The notes beneath the pieces are model-generated. The model saw nothing but the letters and a program-made list of their open reading frames with translations, was not told where the DNA came from and did no database searches. A stretch of DNA of 64,000 bases from Vibrio alfacsensis (GTDB lineage: Bacteria; Pseudomonadota; Gammaproteobacteria; Enterobacterales; Vibrionaceae), in NCBI RefSeq assembly GCF_003544875.1, contig NZ_CP032093.1:1488001-1552000 (forward strand), given 5' to 3'. Below, one piece after another: positions 30,159 to 40,441 of the stretch. Both the position numbers and the translations under genes were made by a program. Position 1 is the stretch's first letter; each line of letters starts with the position of its first letter.

Positions 30159-32812
30159 TTAAGGCTTTGGAATGGCGGTATGCCACTTAACCCAGCTTTC
30201 CTCTGCTTGTGGATTCAAGTAAAACGAATGTCCGCTTTTGGCCACTGGCGCAATGTTTTGTTGCTCTGGCGTAGAAAATGCGATACCGCCGCGAACAAGG
30301 CTATCAATCGTGCCAGCTTTAATGTTTGCTCCAGTAATACCGATAGACACATCCACACCGGACACATTCCAAAACACGCTATTTTGGCGAACCAGATAAG
30401 CGTATTTTGGTTGAATTTCGATACGAGTCATCACTCGGTCTGCAAACTCACCAAGGCGAACATCCGTGACTTGGCCGACTTCAATTTGACGATACAAGAT
30501 AGGGGTGCCTACTTGGACTGAACCACGTTGTTCGCTTTGCAAAGTGAAAGAAATGCCTTGTTCATTCTGTTGGTGTTTTGCCAAAGAGAACTTAAATTTC
30601 GCATCGCCTTTACCTGGCTCAACGCTGATTGATTTTGCCACTAATGCACCTAAGTTCTTCACGCCGCCTAAGCCAATTTCTGGTTCCGTTAGCCAAAAAT
30701 GCGAACCGGAAACAGCAATGTTATCCACGTATTCTGGCAAAATTCTAGCGGTGATATCGACAATCTCACGGTGGAAGTTCGGTACAACTAGCGTCACTTC
30801 ACCCACTTTTACGCCCTGATATTTTATCGGCATACCTTGTGTGACTTCTTGGGTGCCATCAGTCTCTAAAGAAATGACACGGCCATATTTTCGTGCTTGC
30901 TTGTGGTCTTGATAGAGTTTCCAACGCTCACCTGTCTTGTTCTCAATACCAGGAATAGAATCGAAAGCAATACCACCTTTAATAAGGGACTTGAGTGGTT
31001 GTGCTTTAACGCTGATGCCTGCTAGGGACGCGTCTATTTCTACGCCAGAGCGATTCCAAAATACGGTCTGCGCGGTAATTAAATGGGCATAGCGATTTTC
31101 TATCGTGGCATTCACAATGACGCCACCGTCAACCAATCTAAAATCAGACACGCTTCCGACAGGGTGGTTACGATATAGGAGCGGACTACCTTTAGAAATT
31201 GGCGGTAACTCAGAAGCAAACAAACTCAGAACTTTTGAACCAGTTTGGTTGTACTGCGCTAACTCTGCCAGAGATTTGCTTTGGAACAATTGATATTGCG
31301 TTAAGATGCTATCGGAACCTTGAGTGACAAAACTGATGGATCCACTGAGCAATTGTTTTGCAGGTGGGACAGTGACACTCAGCCCTGATTCGGTAAGCTC
31401 TGCTGATGCACTTCCTGTAACGTAAAAGCGGTTATTCGACTTGATGAGATGTTTGTATTCATTGTCAATGAGAGCATCCATAAAGACTTCGTGTTTGGCT
31501 TTTTCTGCGTTTTTCGAATCAAGTAAGCCAACTTTAATGATCGAACCTACGACAATGCCTTTGTAAAGTACATTTGCACCACTGTCTAAGCCGAATGAAT
31601 TATCAGATACAAGACGAATCATGATGGATTTTTCTTGTTGCTGATTGAAAACACTTTTACGAATGGCCGTGAAGCGACGAGAACGCTCACCGTCACCTGG
31701 AACAATCGTTAAAAAATTGCCGCGTACTAAGTTGGTGATATTTTCGATGCCGTAAAGCGACACTTTTGCTTCTTCTAAAACAAAACGCGTTCCGGAAGTG
31801 AGCATGTCACTAAAAGCAGGTTGAATAGCGGCAGATGCTAAGATGACTTCTCGTCCCTCGGATAGATTCAAATCGGTAATTTGGCCAACCTCTATCCCTC
31901 TGTACATGATAGGCGCACCCTCACCACTGACTTTATTATCATCTGGTAATGCTATTTTGATCGGAATACCACGACCAGCGGTTTTCAAATCTTTGTATAA
32001 GCGAAATTGAGAATTTTCGTCAACAGGTTCACCATCATCTGGGGAGTCGACAGCGATGGCTCCGCTGAGTAGGGCGCTCATGCTTTCTAATCTAACGTCA
32101 ACACCATCAAAACCGATGCTTGTACCAATACCACTGACGTTCCAAAATCGGCTGCGGTCATTAATTAAATGGCGATACTGCTCTTGAATATTGGCGCGAA
32201 TGGTAATCGACTTAGCATCTTCATCCAGTTGATAACTAAAGACTTCACCAATTGGAATTTTCTTATATACAATCTGGGAACCGATGGATACTCCACCTAA
32301 GTCTCGGCTTTTAGCTTAATGTTTAAGCCTTGATTTACGTGCAAATCTGTCGGTGCAGAGTCTAACGCATGAAACTTAGTTTCAAACTTGTCACTTTCGC
32401 CTGGCTTGATCGAGATATAGTTACCGGAAACTAACGCATCTAATCCTGTCACCCCGCTTAAACTTGCGGTTGGTTTTACGAGCCAAAAACGGGTTTCTTC
32501 ATTGAGCAGTTTTGTCGCTTCTGGGTATATGTCAGCATCGACGTAAATGCTTGTAAGATCTTCAGATAAGTTTATGTCTCGCACCATGCCGACTTCTAGA
32601 CCTTGGTAACGAATGGTGGTTCGACCTGCGACTAAGCCTGCCGCGTCGGAAAAGTAAATCTGAACTCGTTGGCCCGCATCATGGATTGATTTCATCACTA
32701 GCCAACCTGCTAACAGCATCGTTAGAATCGGTAACAACCACAGGGGAGAAAGTCCCTTGCTTTTCCGAACATCCGGTACGTATGAAGTTTGAGAACTTTT
32801 CTGATCACTCAT
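30159..32812 (-). CDS. letB: LetB/YebT-type MCE protein (MAM7 homologue), frameshifted once
   Basis: About 884 residues. One N-terminal membrane helix (PLWLLPILTMLLAGWLVM) is followed by seven MCE domains, each marked by a YxGxxVG-type motif (for example IRYQGLEVGMV, IMYRGIEVGQI, ILYRQIEVGQV). In E. coli LetB builds a stacked-ring tunnel moving lipids across the periplasm; in V. parahaemolyticus the seven-MCE protein MAM7 also binds host phosphatidic acid and fibronectin. The frame is broken at about 32301-32305: the reading ends LKLKAET-stop, and restoring one G gives LKAEDLGGVSIGSQIVYKKIPIGEV. The start ATG at 32812 (MSDQKSS) overlaps the letA stop by eight bases. The second MCE domain begins at the break. 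Confidence 0.9.
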
Positions 32813-34051
32813 TAATTGACTCTTTTTTAGATTGTTTTGGGACTTGGTCCCAGATAAGCCTAGGGTCAATGCTATCAGCTGCAAGCATTGTGAATACCAC
32901 GACCAGTCCAAACGCAACTGCGCCATATCCTGGGGTGAAATCGAGAATCTGACCACGATCGACTAACGTCATCATGATTGAAATGACAAACAGGTCCATC
33001 ACTGACCATTTGCCAATCCATTTAACTGCGAAGTAGGCCATCATTCGCTGTCTTTTAAATACAGTACGCTTGAACTTAATACAGAGAAGTATGTATGCCA
33101 ACCCAAGAATTTTAGCCACAGGCACGACAATACTAGCGACAAAGATGATAAATGCGATGCCGTACATATCACTTTTAACTAACGCGGCGACGCCAGAAAA
33201 AATCGTATCTTCGAGTCTTTGTCCATTCGTAATCAATATTGATATTGGAACGAGATTAGCGGGAAAATGGCGATGGTTGCGGCTGCGAGGTAAGCCCACG
33301 TTTTTTGGATAGAATGTGGCTTACGGTGATACAGCGCATGATGACAGCGACGACATTTATTACCTTCTGGCTGCGATAAATGACATTCATGACAGTGCAC
33401 ATCTTTCTGTTTAAACGTATAGGTCGTTTCAGTTTGCCATGCTTCCCAATAGCGACGAATACTTACTCGAGAAAGAAGCAGAACGGTCGATATTTGCAAT
33501 AGAACCAGACCGATTAACCCCGGCCCAACATAAATGTCGGAATAATCTTGTAGCTTGAAACACGAAATGGCGATGCTAATAAGGAATACATCAATCATGA
33601 CCCAATGTTTGAGGTGTTGAGCAAGCCAAAGTGAGACTTGAAAACCTCTAAACCAACGCTGATGAAGAGAAAAATGTGCAGTAACAATTGATCCACAGAC
33701 AATCAGAGGCGCAAGAGAGCTACAAAAGAGAATCAACAAAGAGAGGAGGACAAAACCTTCTTGCATTAGCGCAATCATGCCAGACGGAAGCGTCGCAGGT
33801 ATCATCACTCCGAATAGCCGAATGCTGATAAAATCAAAAAAATGAGAGGGAATAAAAAGTAACAGGCAGGTAATCGCAATTGCTAGGTTACCTGACAAAC
33901 TTGGATTTCCGCCTCGGTAGAGCTCGTAACCACATCGAGGGCAGTGCGCCACCTTGCCACGAGCAAGAGGAACGATATCAACGGGCAGTTCGCAACCCTG
34001 ACACAAGCGTACTTTTGCTGGTGGGTTAGTATGTTTAGATAGAGAGGTCAT
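32805..34051 (-). CDS. letA: LetA/YebS (PqiA-like) inner-membrane protein, frameshifted once
   Basis: About 415 residues with two PqiA-type halves, each with a zinc-ribbon (CQGC...CPRC near residue 17-41 and CHEC...CRRC near 220) and several membrane helices. LetA is the inner-membrane partner of the LetB tunnel. The frame breaks at about 33261-33263: AAATIAIFP should continue ANLVPISILITNGQ, and one C is missing from a CCC run. The gene overlaps letB, so the two are translationally coupled. The same order is found in E. coli (yebS-yebT). Confidence 0.9.
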
Positions 34052-34072
34052 AACGACCCCTCTGAACGTTGA

Positions 34073-35869
34073 TTATGCGTGTGATTGAATTCCACCATAT
34101 AACGTTTGATATAAGCCTTGTTGCTCAACGAGCTCACCATGAGTACCTGTTTGTGTCACTCTTCCGTCTTCGAGTACGTAGATTAAATCTGCTTGTTTAA
34201 CGGCAGATAATCGGTGTGCAACGATTAAAGTCGTTCTACCACGTAAGAATTCAGTTAATGCTTTATGTAAGGCAGCTTCAGTCGCTGTATCCAACGCTGA
34301 CGTTGCCTCATCCAGAATGACGAACTGTGGATTGCTTAACACCATTCGAGCAATCGCCAGTCTTTGACGTTGACCACCTGACAAGCGAATACCATTTCGT
34401 CCAATTTGAGTCTCAAGGCCGTTGCTAAGTTGTGATATCACATCTTGCAACTGAGCAACTTCTAATGCTCGCCATAATGACATTTCATCAAAATGTCCGC
34501 CTAAAGTCAGATTATGCCTCAAGGTGTCGTTAAATAGTATAGGTTGCTGTAATACAACGGCAATTTTATCCCTTATCACATCAAAACTAATATCGTCTGT
34601 TAGCTCATCATTGAAACGGATGGTACCGCTATTTTGACGATAAACGCCGATGAGCAATTGAATCAATGTTGATTTGCCACCGCCACTAGCACCGACTAAG
34701 GCGACTTTTTTACCCGCAGGTATATGCAGCGATAGGTTATCTAGCACTTTCGTTTCATTGTTGTACGAAAAATCCACATGTTCAATACGAACGTCAACTT
34801 CTCGATCTTCTTTGAAAGGATTCACCTTAGATACCGGTCTGTGTTCTTCTTCTAGCTCTAGTAGGTCATTAATTCGCTTTAACGCGGCTTTCGCGCTATA
34901 CCACGAAAATTGAATGCCTAATAGCTCTTGAACTGGAGACAGCATAAACCAAAGGTAACCAAACACAGCAAAAATCTGGCCAATGGTCAGGTCGCTAAAC
35001 ATCACCATAAGCATCGCAACAGCGCGAAATAACTCAAAGCCAATTAAGAAAAGGAGAAACGAAACACGACCCGCGGCTTCCGATTGCCAAGCGTATTTAT
35101 CCGCATCGATTCGCACTTGATCGGCGTTCGTTTTTAGTTGTTGTAGAAACTCACGCTCTTTATTCGCAGCTCGCAGTTGATAAATGCCATCGAGCGTCTC
35201 AACTAAGCGATTTTGAAAAATCTCAAACGAGTGGTTTTCTTTGCGTTTAAGGTGCTTAACCATACTTCCCAACTTACGTGAGAAGTAAATGACGATAGGG
35301 TTGACTAAGAGAATAAATAAGCCAAGGCGCCAATCAAGCCAAAGAAGAATGATGGCGGTACCAGTAACGGTAAGAAAACTTATGACGAACTTAGCAAGGG
35401 TAGACCCAATGAATTTATCGATCGTTTCAATATCGGTAATAAGATGAGCATTGATACCACCACTGCCTTTCGTTTCGTACTGGCGAATACTAATGCGACC
35501 AAGTTTGTCGATCATCTTGCTGCGCATCTCGAAAGTGATGGTCTTAGATACGAGTGTAAATTGACGGCTTTGAACAATATTAAGAACTTGGCTCGCGGCG
35601 CGCATGAGCACAACTAAAAATAGTGTAAAAAAGATATAACCAGTCGGTGTATGCCATGTTTCGGGCAGAACGGCATTCATTGCGGCTAGGCCAGATGCAG
35701 GTTTGTCCAATAGAACTTCGTCGACCATCAATGGCATAAGAAGTGGGATTGGAACACTAATCAAGGTCGCAAGTAGGGCGATCAAGTTGGCTATTATCAG
35801 CTTTGACTTGTGCTTTTTTACTTGAGTTATCAACCAAGAACGGCTAATAGTGTCGTTTATTGGGTTCAT
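34073..35869 (-). CDS. ABC transporter, fused permease/ATPase (exporter type)
   Basis: A 598-residue half transporter. An N-terminal six-helix ABC_membrane domain (about residues 25-320) is followed by the ATPase with Walker A (GASGGGKST), Q-loop (VLQQPILF), signature LSGGQRQRLAIARM, Walker B (FVILDEATSALD) and the H-loop (IVAHRLS). It belongs to the MsbA/MdlB-like exporter group; the substrate is unknown. It lies 21 bases upstream of letA on the same strand and may be co-transcribed with letA-letB, which would suit a lipid-related cargo, but that is inference. Confidence 0.9.
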   Translation of the reverse strand: MNPINDTISRSWLITQVKKHKSKLIIANLIALLATLISVPIPLLMPLMVDEVLLDKPASGLAAMNAVLPETWHTPTGYIFFTLFLVVLMRAASQVLNIVQSRQFTLVSKTITFEMRSKMIDKLGRISIRQYETKGSGGINAHLITDIETIDKFIGSTLAKFVISFLTVTGTAIILLWLDWRLGLFILLVNPIVIYFSRKLGSMVKHLKRKENHSFEIFQNRLVETLDGIYQLRAANKEREFLQQLKTNADQVRIDADKYAWQSEAAGRVSFLLFLIGFELFRAVAMLMVMFSDLTIGQIFAVFGYLWFMLSPVQELLGIQFSWYSAKAALKRINDLLELEEEHRPVSKVNPFKEDREVDVRIEHVDFSYNNETKVLDNLSLHIPAGKKVALVGASGGGKSTLIQLLIGVYRQNSGTIRFNDELTDDISFDVIRDKIAVVLQQPILFNDTLRHNLTLGGHFDEMSLWRALEVAQLQDVISQLSNGLETQIGRNGIRLSGGQRQRLAIARMVLSNPQFVILDEATSALDTATEAALHKALTEFLRGRTTLIVAHRLSAVKQADLIYVLEDGRVTQTGTHGELVEQQGLYQTLYGGIQSHA

Positions 35870-35962
35870 TTTAATTGAGAATAATTCCTATTATAAAGTA
35901 GGTGTGCATTTTAGCTACATACTACGAGAATGGAAGCCTTAATATGCAAAAGGGAAAGTAAT

Positions 35963-36435
35963 ATGAACATAGAACAATACCAAAGACTTACAAAACAAGC
36001 GGTCGCATTGATCGAGTCTGAGTCTGATTACATTGCAAACCTAGCCAACCTAAGCTCACTGTTATTTATGGAACTAGAAGATCTTAATTGGGCAGGTTTT
36101 TACTTGGTAAAAGGTGAACAACTTGTTCTCGGTCCGTTCCAAGGCAAGCCAGCCTGTGTTCGAATTCCAATGGGCAAGGGTGTTTGTGGTACGGCAACAG
36201 AAACAAACCTTGTACAAAGAGTATACGACGTTCATGAGTTTGAGGGCATATTGCTTGTGATGCTGCGAGTAATTCAGAAATTGTGATTCCATTTTCTATT
36301 AATGGAGAAGTTGCTGGTGTATTAGATATAGATAGTCCGAACATTGGTCGTTTTAGTGAAATTGACGAAGAAGGCCTGGTTCATTTCATGGCAGAAGTAG
36401 AAAAGCTGCTTAATTCACACGCGAACGACGCATAA
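35963..36435 (+). CDS. msrC: free methionine-(R)-sulfoxide reductase (GAF domain), frameshifted once
   Basis: About 157 residues, a GAF-fold enzyme that reduces free Met-R-sulfoxide. Conserved parts are LNWAGFYL, GPFQGKPACVRIP and GKGVCGTA with its catalytic Cys. The frame breaks at 36247: VHEFEG should go on HIACDAASNSEIVIPF, and one C is missing. Downstream, GEVAGVLDIDSPNIGRFSEID is read in the restored frame to the stop at 36435. The ATG at 35963 has GGGAAAG upstream. It is divergent from the ABC exporter and precedes proQ, as in E. coli. Confidence 0.9.
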
Positions 36436-36533
36436 ATTCACCCATGAGTGTGGTTTTTCCTTGGCATGTCTCTATAATACGAGAATATTTTTTCTTAATG
36501 CTTCGCGGAAATCCGCTTAAACCAGGACCCCTC

Positions 36534-37159
36534 ATGACTGAAAAGTTAAAAACAGCAAAGAAGTTATCGCATACATTGCTGAATGTTTCCCTAAGTGCTT
36601 TACTTTAGAAGGTGAAGCAAAGCCTCTGAAAATTGGTATTTTTCAAGATCTTGCGGAACGTCTAAATGAAGACGAAAAAGTAAGCAAAACTCAGCTTCGT
36701 GCAGCGTTAAGACAGTACACTTCATCATGGCGTTACCTACACGGTGTAAAAGCTGGTGCAGAACGTGTTGATCTAGATGGCAACCCATGTGGCACACTAG
36801 AAGAAGAGCACGTTGAACACGCTCAAGCAACACTGGCTGAGAGCAAAGCTAAGGTTCAAGCTCGTCGTAAAGAGCAAGCTCAAAAAGCTCGCGAAGAAGG
36901 CAAGGCAAAAGCAAAACCAGCGGCTAAGAAACCGCAACAGCCTCGTCGCCCAAGCAAGCCAAAAGCACAAAAACAAGAAAAGCCTGTAGAAACACGCGCA
37001 CTAAATGCTGATGAAATTACTGTTGGCAATGAAGTTAACGTGAACATGGGCAAAGGAAACATGGCTGCGACCATTGTTGAGATCAATAAGGAAGATGTAC
37101 GTGTTCAACTTGCTAACGGCCTACAAATGGTTGTGAAAGCGGAGCACTTGCGCGCATAA
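36534..37159 (+). CDS. proQ: RNA chaperone ProQ, frameshifted once near the start
   Basis: About 208 residues. The N-terminal FinO/ProQ domain ([44 protein letters not shown]) binds structured RNAs. It is followed by a Lys/Ala/Pro/Gln-rich linker (about residues 118-160) and a Tudor-like C-terminal domain ([23 protein letters not shown]). The ATG at 36534 reads MTEKLK and then leaves frame; one A is missing from the run at 36548-36552, and restoring it gives [22 protein letters not shown]. prc follows 17 bases later. Confidence 0.92.
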
Positions 37160-37176
37160 GGGAGATACTCCTACGC

Positions 37177-39171
37177 ATGAAATGCCGTTCAAAAGTGACA
37201 CTGTTTGCTGCTAGCTTTTTGCTAGCAGCTTCAGCTCAGGCTCTCGAAGCCAAATTAGACAGGGATGATTTGCCGGTTCTTGCTCCAGAAGTGCAGCATG
37301 AAACAGCCAGCAAACGCGTAACATCCCGTTTTACCCGCTCTCATTATAAACATTTCAATCTGAATGATGACTTTTCTAAAGCGATCTTTGAACGCTATGT
37401 AGAGATGCTTGATTACAATAGAAATATTTTTACTCAAGATGACATCAATTCATTTAACAACTGGTCAATTCAATTGGACGATCAGCTTAAAGCTGGTAAC
37501 AACAAAATTGCCTTTGATGTTTATAACCTTGCAATGCAAAAACGTTTCGATCGTTTTGCGTATGCGATAACGTTACTCGACCAAGAAATCAAGTTTGATA
37601 CTGATGACAAGATCGAGTTAGATCGTTCTGAAGCTGCTTGGCCAAAAGACGAAGCAGAAATCAACGAACTTTGGCGTCAACGTGTTAAATACGATGCTCT
37701 AAATCTGAAATTAACTGGCAAAGAGTGGCCGGAAATTAAGGAAATGTTAGAGAAACGCTATAACAACGCAATGAAGCGCATTACACAAACACGCAACGAA
37801 GATGCATTCCAGCTATATATGAATGCTTTCGCTCGTGAAGTGGATCCGCATACTAGCTATCTTTCTCCTCGAAACGCAGAACAATTCCAATCAGAGATGA
37901 ACCTTTCTCTTGAAGGCATTGGTGCTGTACTTCAAATGACCGATGACTACACCGTTATTCGTTCTCTTGTTGCTGGTGGACCTGCGTCTAAAAGTAAACA
38001 ACTGGGTGAGGGTGATCGCATCATTGGTGTTGGCCAAGATGGCAAAGATGTTGTCGATGTGATCGGTTGGCGTTTGGATGATGTTGTTCAGCTAATTAAA
38101 GGTCCAAAAGGGACTAAGGTGAACTTGCAGATCCTGCCTGAGGGTAAAGAAGCCAAGAGTTACGTTGTCACTATTGTTCGTGACAAAGTGCGTCTGGAAG
38201 ATCGTGCGGTTAAATCTGAAATCATTGAAAAAGACGGTAAGAAGATTGGCGTATTAGAAGTGCCAAGCTTTTATGTTGGTCTATCCAAAGATACAGATAA
38301 ACTGATATCTGAGCTGAAAACTAAGAACGTAGACGGCATCATTGTTGATTTACGAAACAATGGTGGTGGCGCGCTTACCGAAGCAACGGCATTGACAGGT
38401 CTTTTCATTAAAGAAGGGCCAGTGGTTCAGGTCCGTGATAGCTATGGTCGAATCAAAGTTAATGCCGATACTGATGGTAACGTAAGCTATGATGGTCCAT
38501 TAACGGTACTGATTAACCGTTATAGTGCATCAGCATCAGAAATTTTTGCTGCAGCAATGCAAGACTACAATCGTGCAGTCATACTTGGTGAAAACTCGTT
38601 TGGTAAAGGTACTGTTCAACAGCATCGCTCATTGAATCATATCTATGATCTTTTTGATAAAGAACTTGGCTATGTTCAATACACAATTCAGAAGTTTTAC
38701 CGTATTGACGGTGGGAGTACTCAGAATCGTGGCGTTGCACCAGATATCGCTTATCCAACAGCTGTTGAAGCCAGTGAAACCGGTGAAAGTGTTGAAGATA
38801 ACGCACTGCCGTGGGATAGCATTGATAAAGCAAAATATGACGTGTTTCCAAGCAATGATACTTTGATTGCTTCTTTAACAGAACGCCATAACAAGCGTAT
38901 TGCAAATGAAATGGAATTCCGTTTCATCAAAGAAGATATTGAGAAGTACCGCAAAGAAAAAGACGATAACTGGTTGTCTCTAAACGAAAAAGTGCGTGAA
39001 GAAGAATCAGATAAGTCGGAAGCACTTCGTTTGAAGCGCATCAACGAACGTCAAGCAACATTGGGTAAACCTGCGTTTAAATCTTTAGATGATATTCCTA
39101 AAGATTATGAGGCGCCGGATGTTTATCTTGATGAGTCAGTGGCGATCACGGTTGATATGATCAATCGTTAA
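37177..39171 (+). CDS. prc: carboxy-terminal (tail-specific) protease Prc
   Basis: A 664-residue periplasmic S41 peptidase. A signal peptide (CRSKVTLFAASFLLAASAQA) precedes the N-terminal helical domain, a PDZ domain (SLEGIGAVLQMTDDYTVIRSL to about residue 330) and the catalytic core. The nucleophile is the Ser of NRYSASASEIFAAA, with the Lys of GENSFGKGTVQQH completing the Ser-Lys dyad. Prc trims lipoproteins and degrades ssrA-tagged periplasmic proteins and, in E. coli, the hydrolase MepS. It follows proQ after 17 bases with GGGAGA upstream and is co-transcribed with it in E. coli. A matS-like site is inside at 38159. Confidence 0.94.
   Translation: MKCRSKVTLFAASFLLAASAQALEAKLDRDDLPVLAPEVQHETASKRVTSRFTRSHYKHFNLNDDFSKAIFERYVEMLDYNRNIFTQDDINSFNNWSIQLDDQLKAGNNKIAFDVYNLAMQKRFDRFAYAITLLDQEIKFDTDDKIELDRSEAAWPKDEAEINELWRQRVKYDALNLKLTGKEWPEIKEMLEKRYNNAMKRITQTRNEDAFQLYMNAFAREVDPHTSYLSPRNAEQFQSEMNLSLEGIGAVLQMTDDYTVIRSLVAGGPASKSKQLGEGDRIIGVGQDGKDVVDVIGWRLDDVVQLIKGPKGTKVNLQILPEGKEAKSYVVTIVRDKVRLEDRAVKSEIIEKDGKKIGVLEVPSFYVGLSKDTDKLISELKTKNVDGIIVDLRNNGGGALTEATALTGLFIKEGPVVQVRDSYGRIKVNADTDGNVSYDGPLTVLINRYSASASEIFAAAMQDYNRAVILGENSFGKGTVQQHRSLNHIYDLFDKELGYVQYTIQKFYRIDGGSTQNRGVAPDIAYPTAVEASETGESVEDNALPWDSIDKAKYDVFPSNDTLIASLTERHNKRIANEMEFRFIKEDIEKYRKEKDDNWLSLNEKVREEESDKSEALRLKRINERQATLGKPAFKSLDDIPKDYEAPDVYLDESVAITVDMINR
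38159..38171. promoter_or_regulatory. matS-like site (RTTAC form)
   Basis: GTTACGTTGTCAC within prc. It differs from the E. coli matS consensus at position 3 only. Confidence 0.4.
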
Positions 39172-39496
39172 TATTTGCTACGTTGTTTAAGTAAAAGCAA
39201 CAAACGGTCAAACCTAAAGAGTGAGTCATAATGGCTCACTCTTTTTTTATTTAACGGGCATATTTTATTTGTCGTTATGCACAAAAGACAAATCGTTTTT
39301 CTTTTCCATCATTGATTATTCCTAACAACGATTTATTGAGCACCGTAGACTTTTTCATTCCGAGTTAACGTCAAGTACTGATCGGAATGCATAACCCATG
39401 CTTAATTTTCTCCAATAATTTACGTGATATAGATCAAATTTTAGCGTAAATGAGATCTAAAGCCTAAGCTAAAAGAAAAGCATAAGGGTGCCGAAT
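39172..39496. other. intergenic region after prc
   Basis: It contains the prc terminator (39219-39248). The remaining AT-rich DNA should hold the promoter of the 39497 gene; I see no clear boxes and no other feature. Confidence 0.4.
39219..39248 (+). terminator. intrinsic terminator of prc
   Basis: A 7-bp stem GAGTGAG/CTCACTC with a nine-base loop is followed by seven T residues. Confidence 0.85.
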
Positions 39497-40162
39497 ATGA
39501 AATGGTTCATGATTTTACTTAGCTTTTGCTGCTTTAGCGTATCAAGTGCAGAAGACTTGAAAGAAGATAAATTGAGTCAGTTTGATACGCCGTTTCTCAT
39601 TGGGGATTGGTACTTGATGAACCCCAATCCAGAGGGTTCAACAGAAGACTTTCTTGCTATCAAACTTAATCTTGGTTCTGACTATACATTTTCTATCGAT
39701 ATCCAGAAAAAAGATTATTCGATAGACCACTGGGAAGGTCTTTATAATGCCAATGAAGATACCATCATACTTGGCCTAGATTCCGACGCGCCTCAAATCT
39801 ACGCATACCGCAATAACCATAATACATTGGACTTAAATGGGGTTACCTTTGTCAAAGGTTTACCAAATGCGCTTGCTGGTATTTGGTCCAGTTCTCATGT
39901 CGCTGGCGATGTGATGTTGGCTAACAACATTAATCAGATGGATCTCATCCTTCAGCCTGACTTTGTCTTTATGTTTCGAATTTCGAACGAGTCAGGTGAA
40001 GAGTCGGTGAAACAAGGTGTGTATTACACCGAAGGTGAACACCTAATTCTCATGTACGAAAATGGTGAGCAAGGTACGACTTATAAACTGAAGCAAAACG
40101 AATTGACTATTGAAGATTCGAGTGGAGAAATGTACGCCGTACTAAATCGAGTCACGCCATAA
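39497..40162 (+). CDS. putative periplasmic protein of unknown function
   Basis: A 221-residue protein with a signal peptide (MKWFMILLSFCCFSVSSA) and a beta-rich body with two similar halves, each beginning with a W-containing strand (FLIGDWYLMNPNPEG and LAGIWSSSHVAGDV) and each followed by alternating strands. This suggests two lipocalin-like or beta-sandwich units, but I do not recognise the family. The ATG at 39497 has AAGGG at good spacing; a GTG at 39488 is a less likely start. It appears monocistronic. Confidence 0.7.
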   Translation: MKWFMILLSFCCFSVSSAEDLKEDKLSQFDTPFLIGDWYLMNPNPEGSTEDFLAIKLNLGSDYTFSIDIQKKDYSIDHWEGLYNANEDTIILGLDSDAPQIYAYRNNHNTLDLNGVTFVKGLPNALAGIWSSSHVAGDVMLANNINQMDLILQPDFVFMFRISNESGEESVKQGVYYTEGEHLILMYENGEQGTTYKLKQNELTIEDSSGEMYAVLNRVTP

Positions 40163-40173
40163 CATGTTCATCG

Positions 40174-40222
40174 ATACCCAAGGCATCTCAATAAAACCAA
40201 CTTGTTGAGGTTACTTGGGTCT
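40174..40222. repeat. short inverted-repeat element, copy 2 of the ACCCAAG family
   Basis: Imperfect arms ATACCCAAGGCATCTCAA (40174-40191) and the complement of AGACCCAAGTAACCTCAA (to 40222) flank a short loop. It shares the ACCCAAG ends with the longer element at 22149-22244. It could form a hairpin at the 3' end of the 39497 gene transcript. Confidence 0.6.
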
Positions 40223-40441
40223 ATTAATTCGCAGTGCATGATTAATAGTGAAATATTCTGATGTTGATTAAATGTTAAACAAACGACAAAGCAAAGGCAC
40301 TAAAAGCACCGTTTTTTCGTAGAAAGACTTGTATTCTGATACCACAAGCCCTACAAATAGCTTATATCGTGATACCAGTAAGAGGTGTTTGAGCCTCTCG
40401 TCCTGGTATTTTTGTGGCTCTATATACAAGGATTTATGGAC

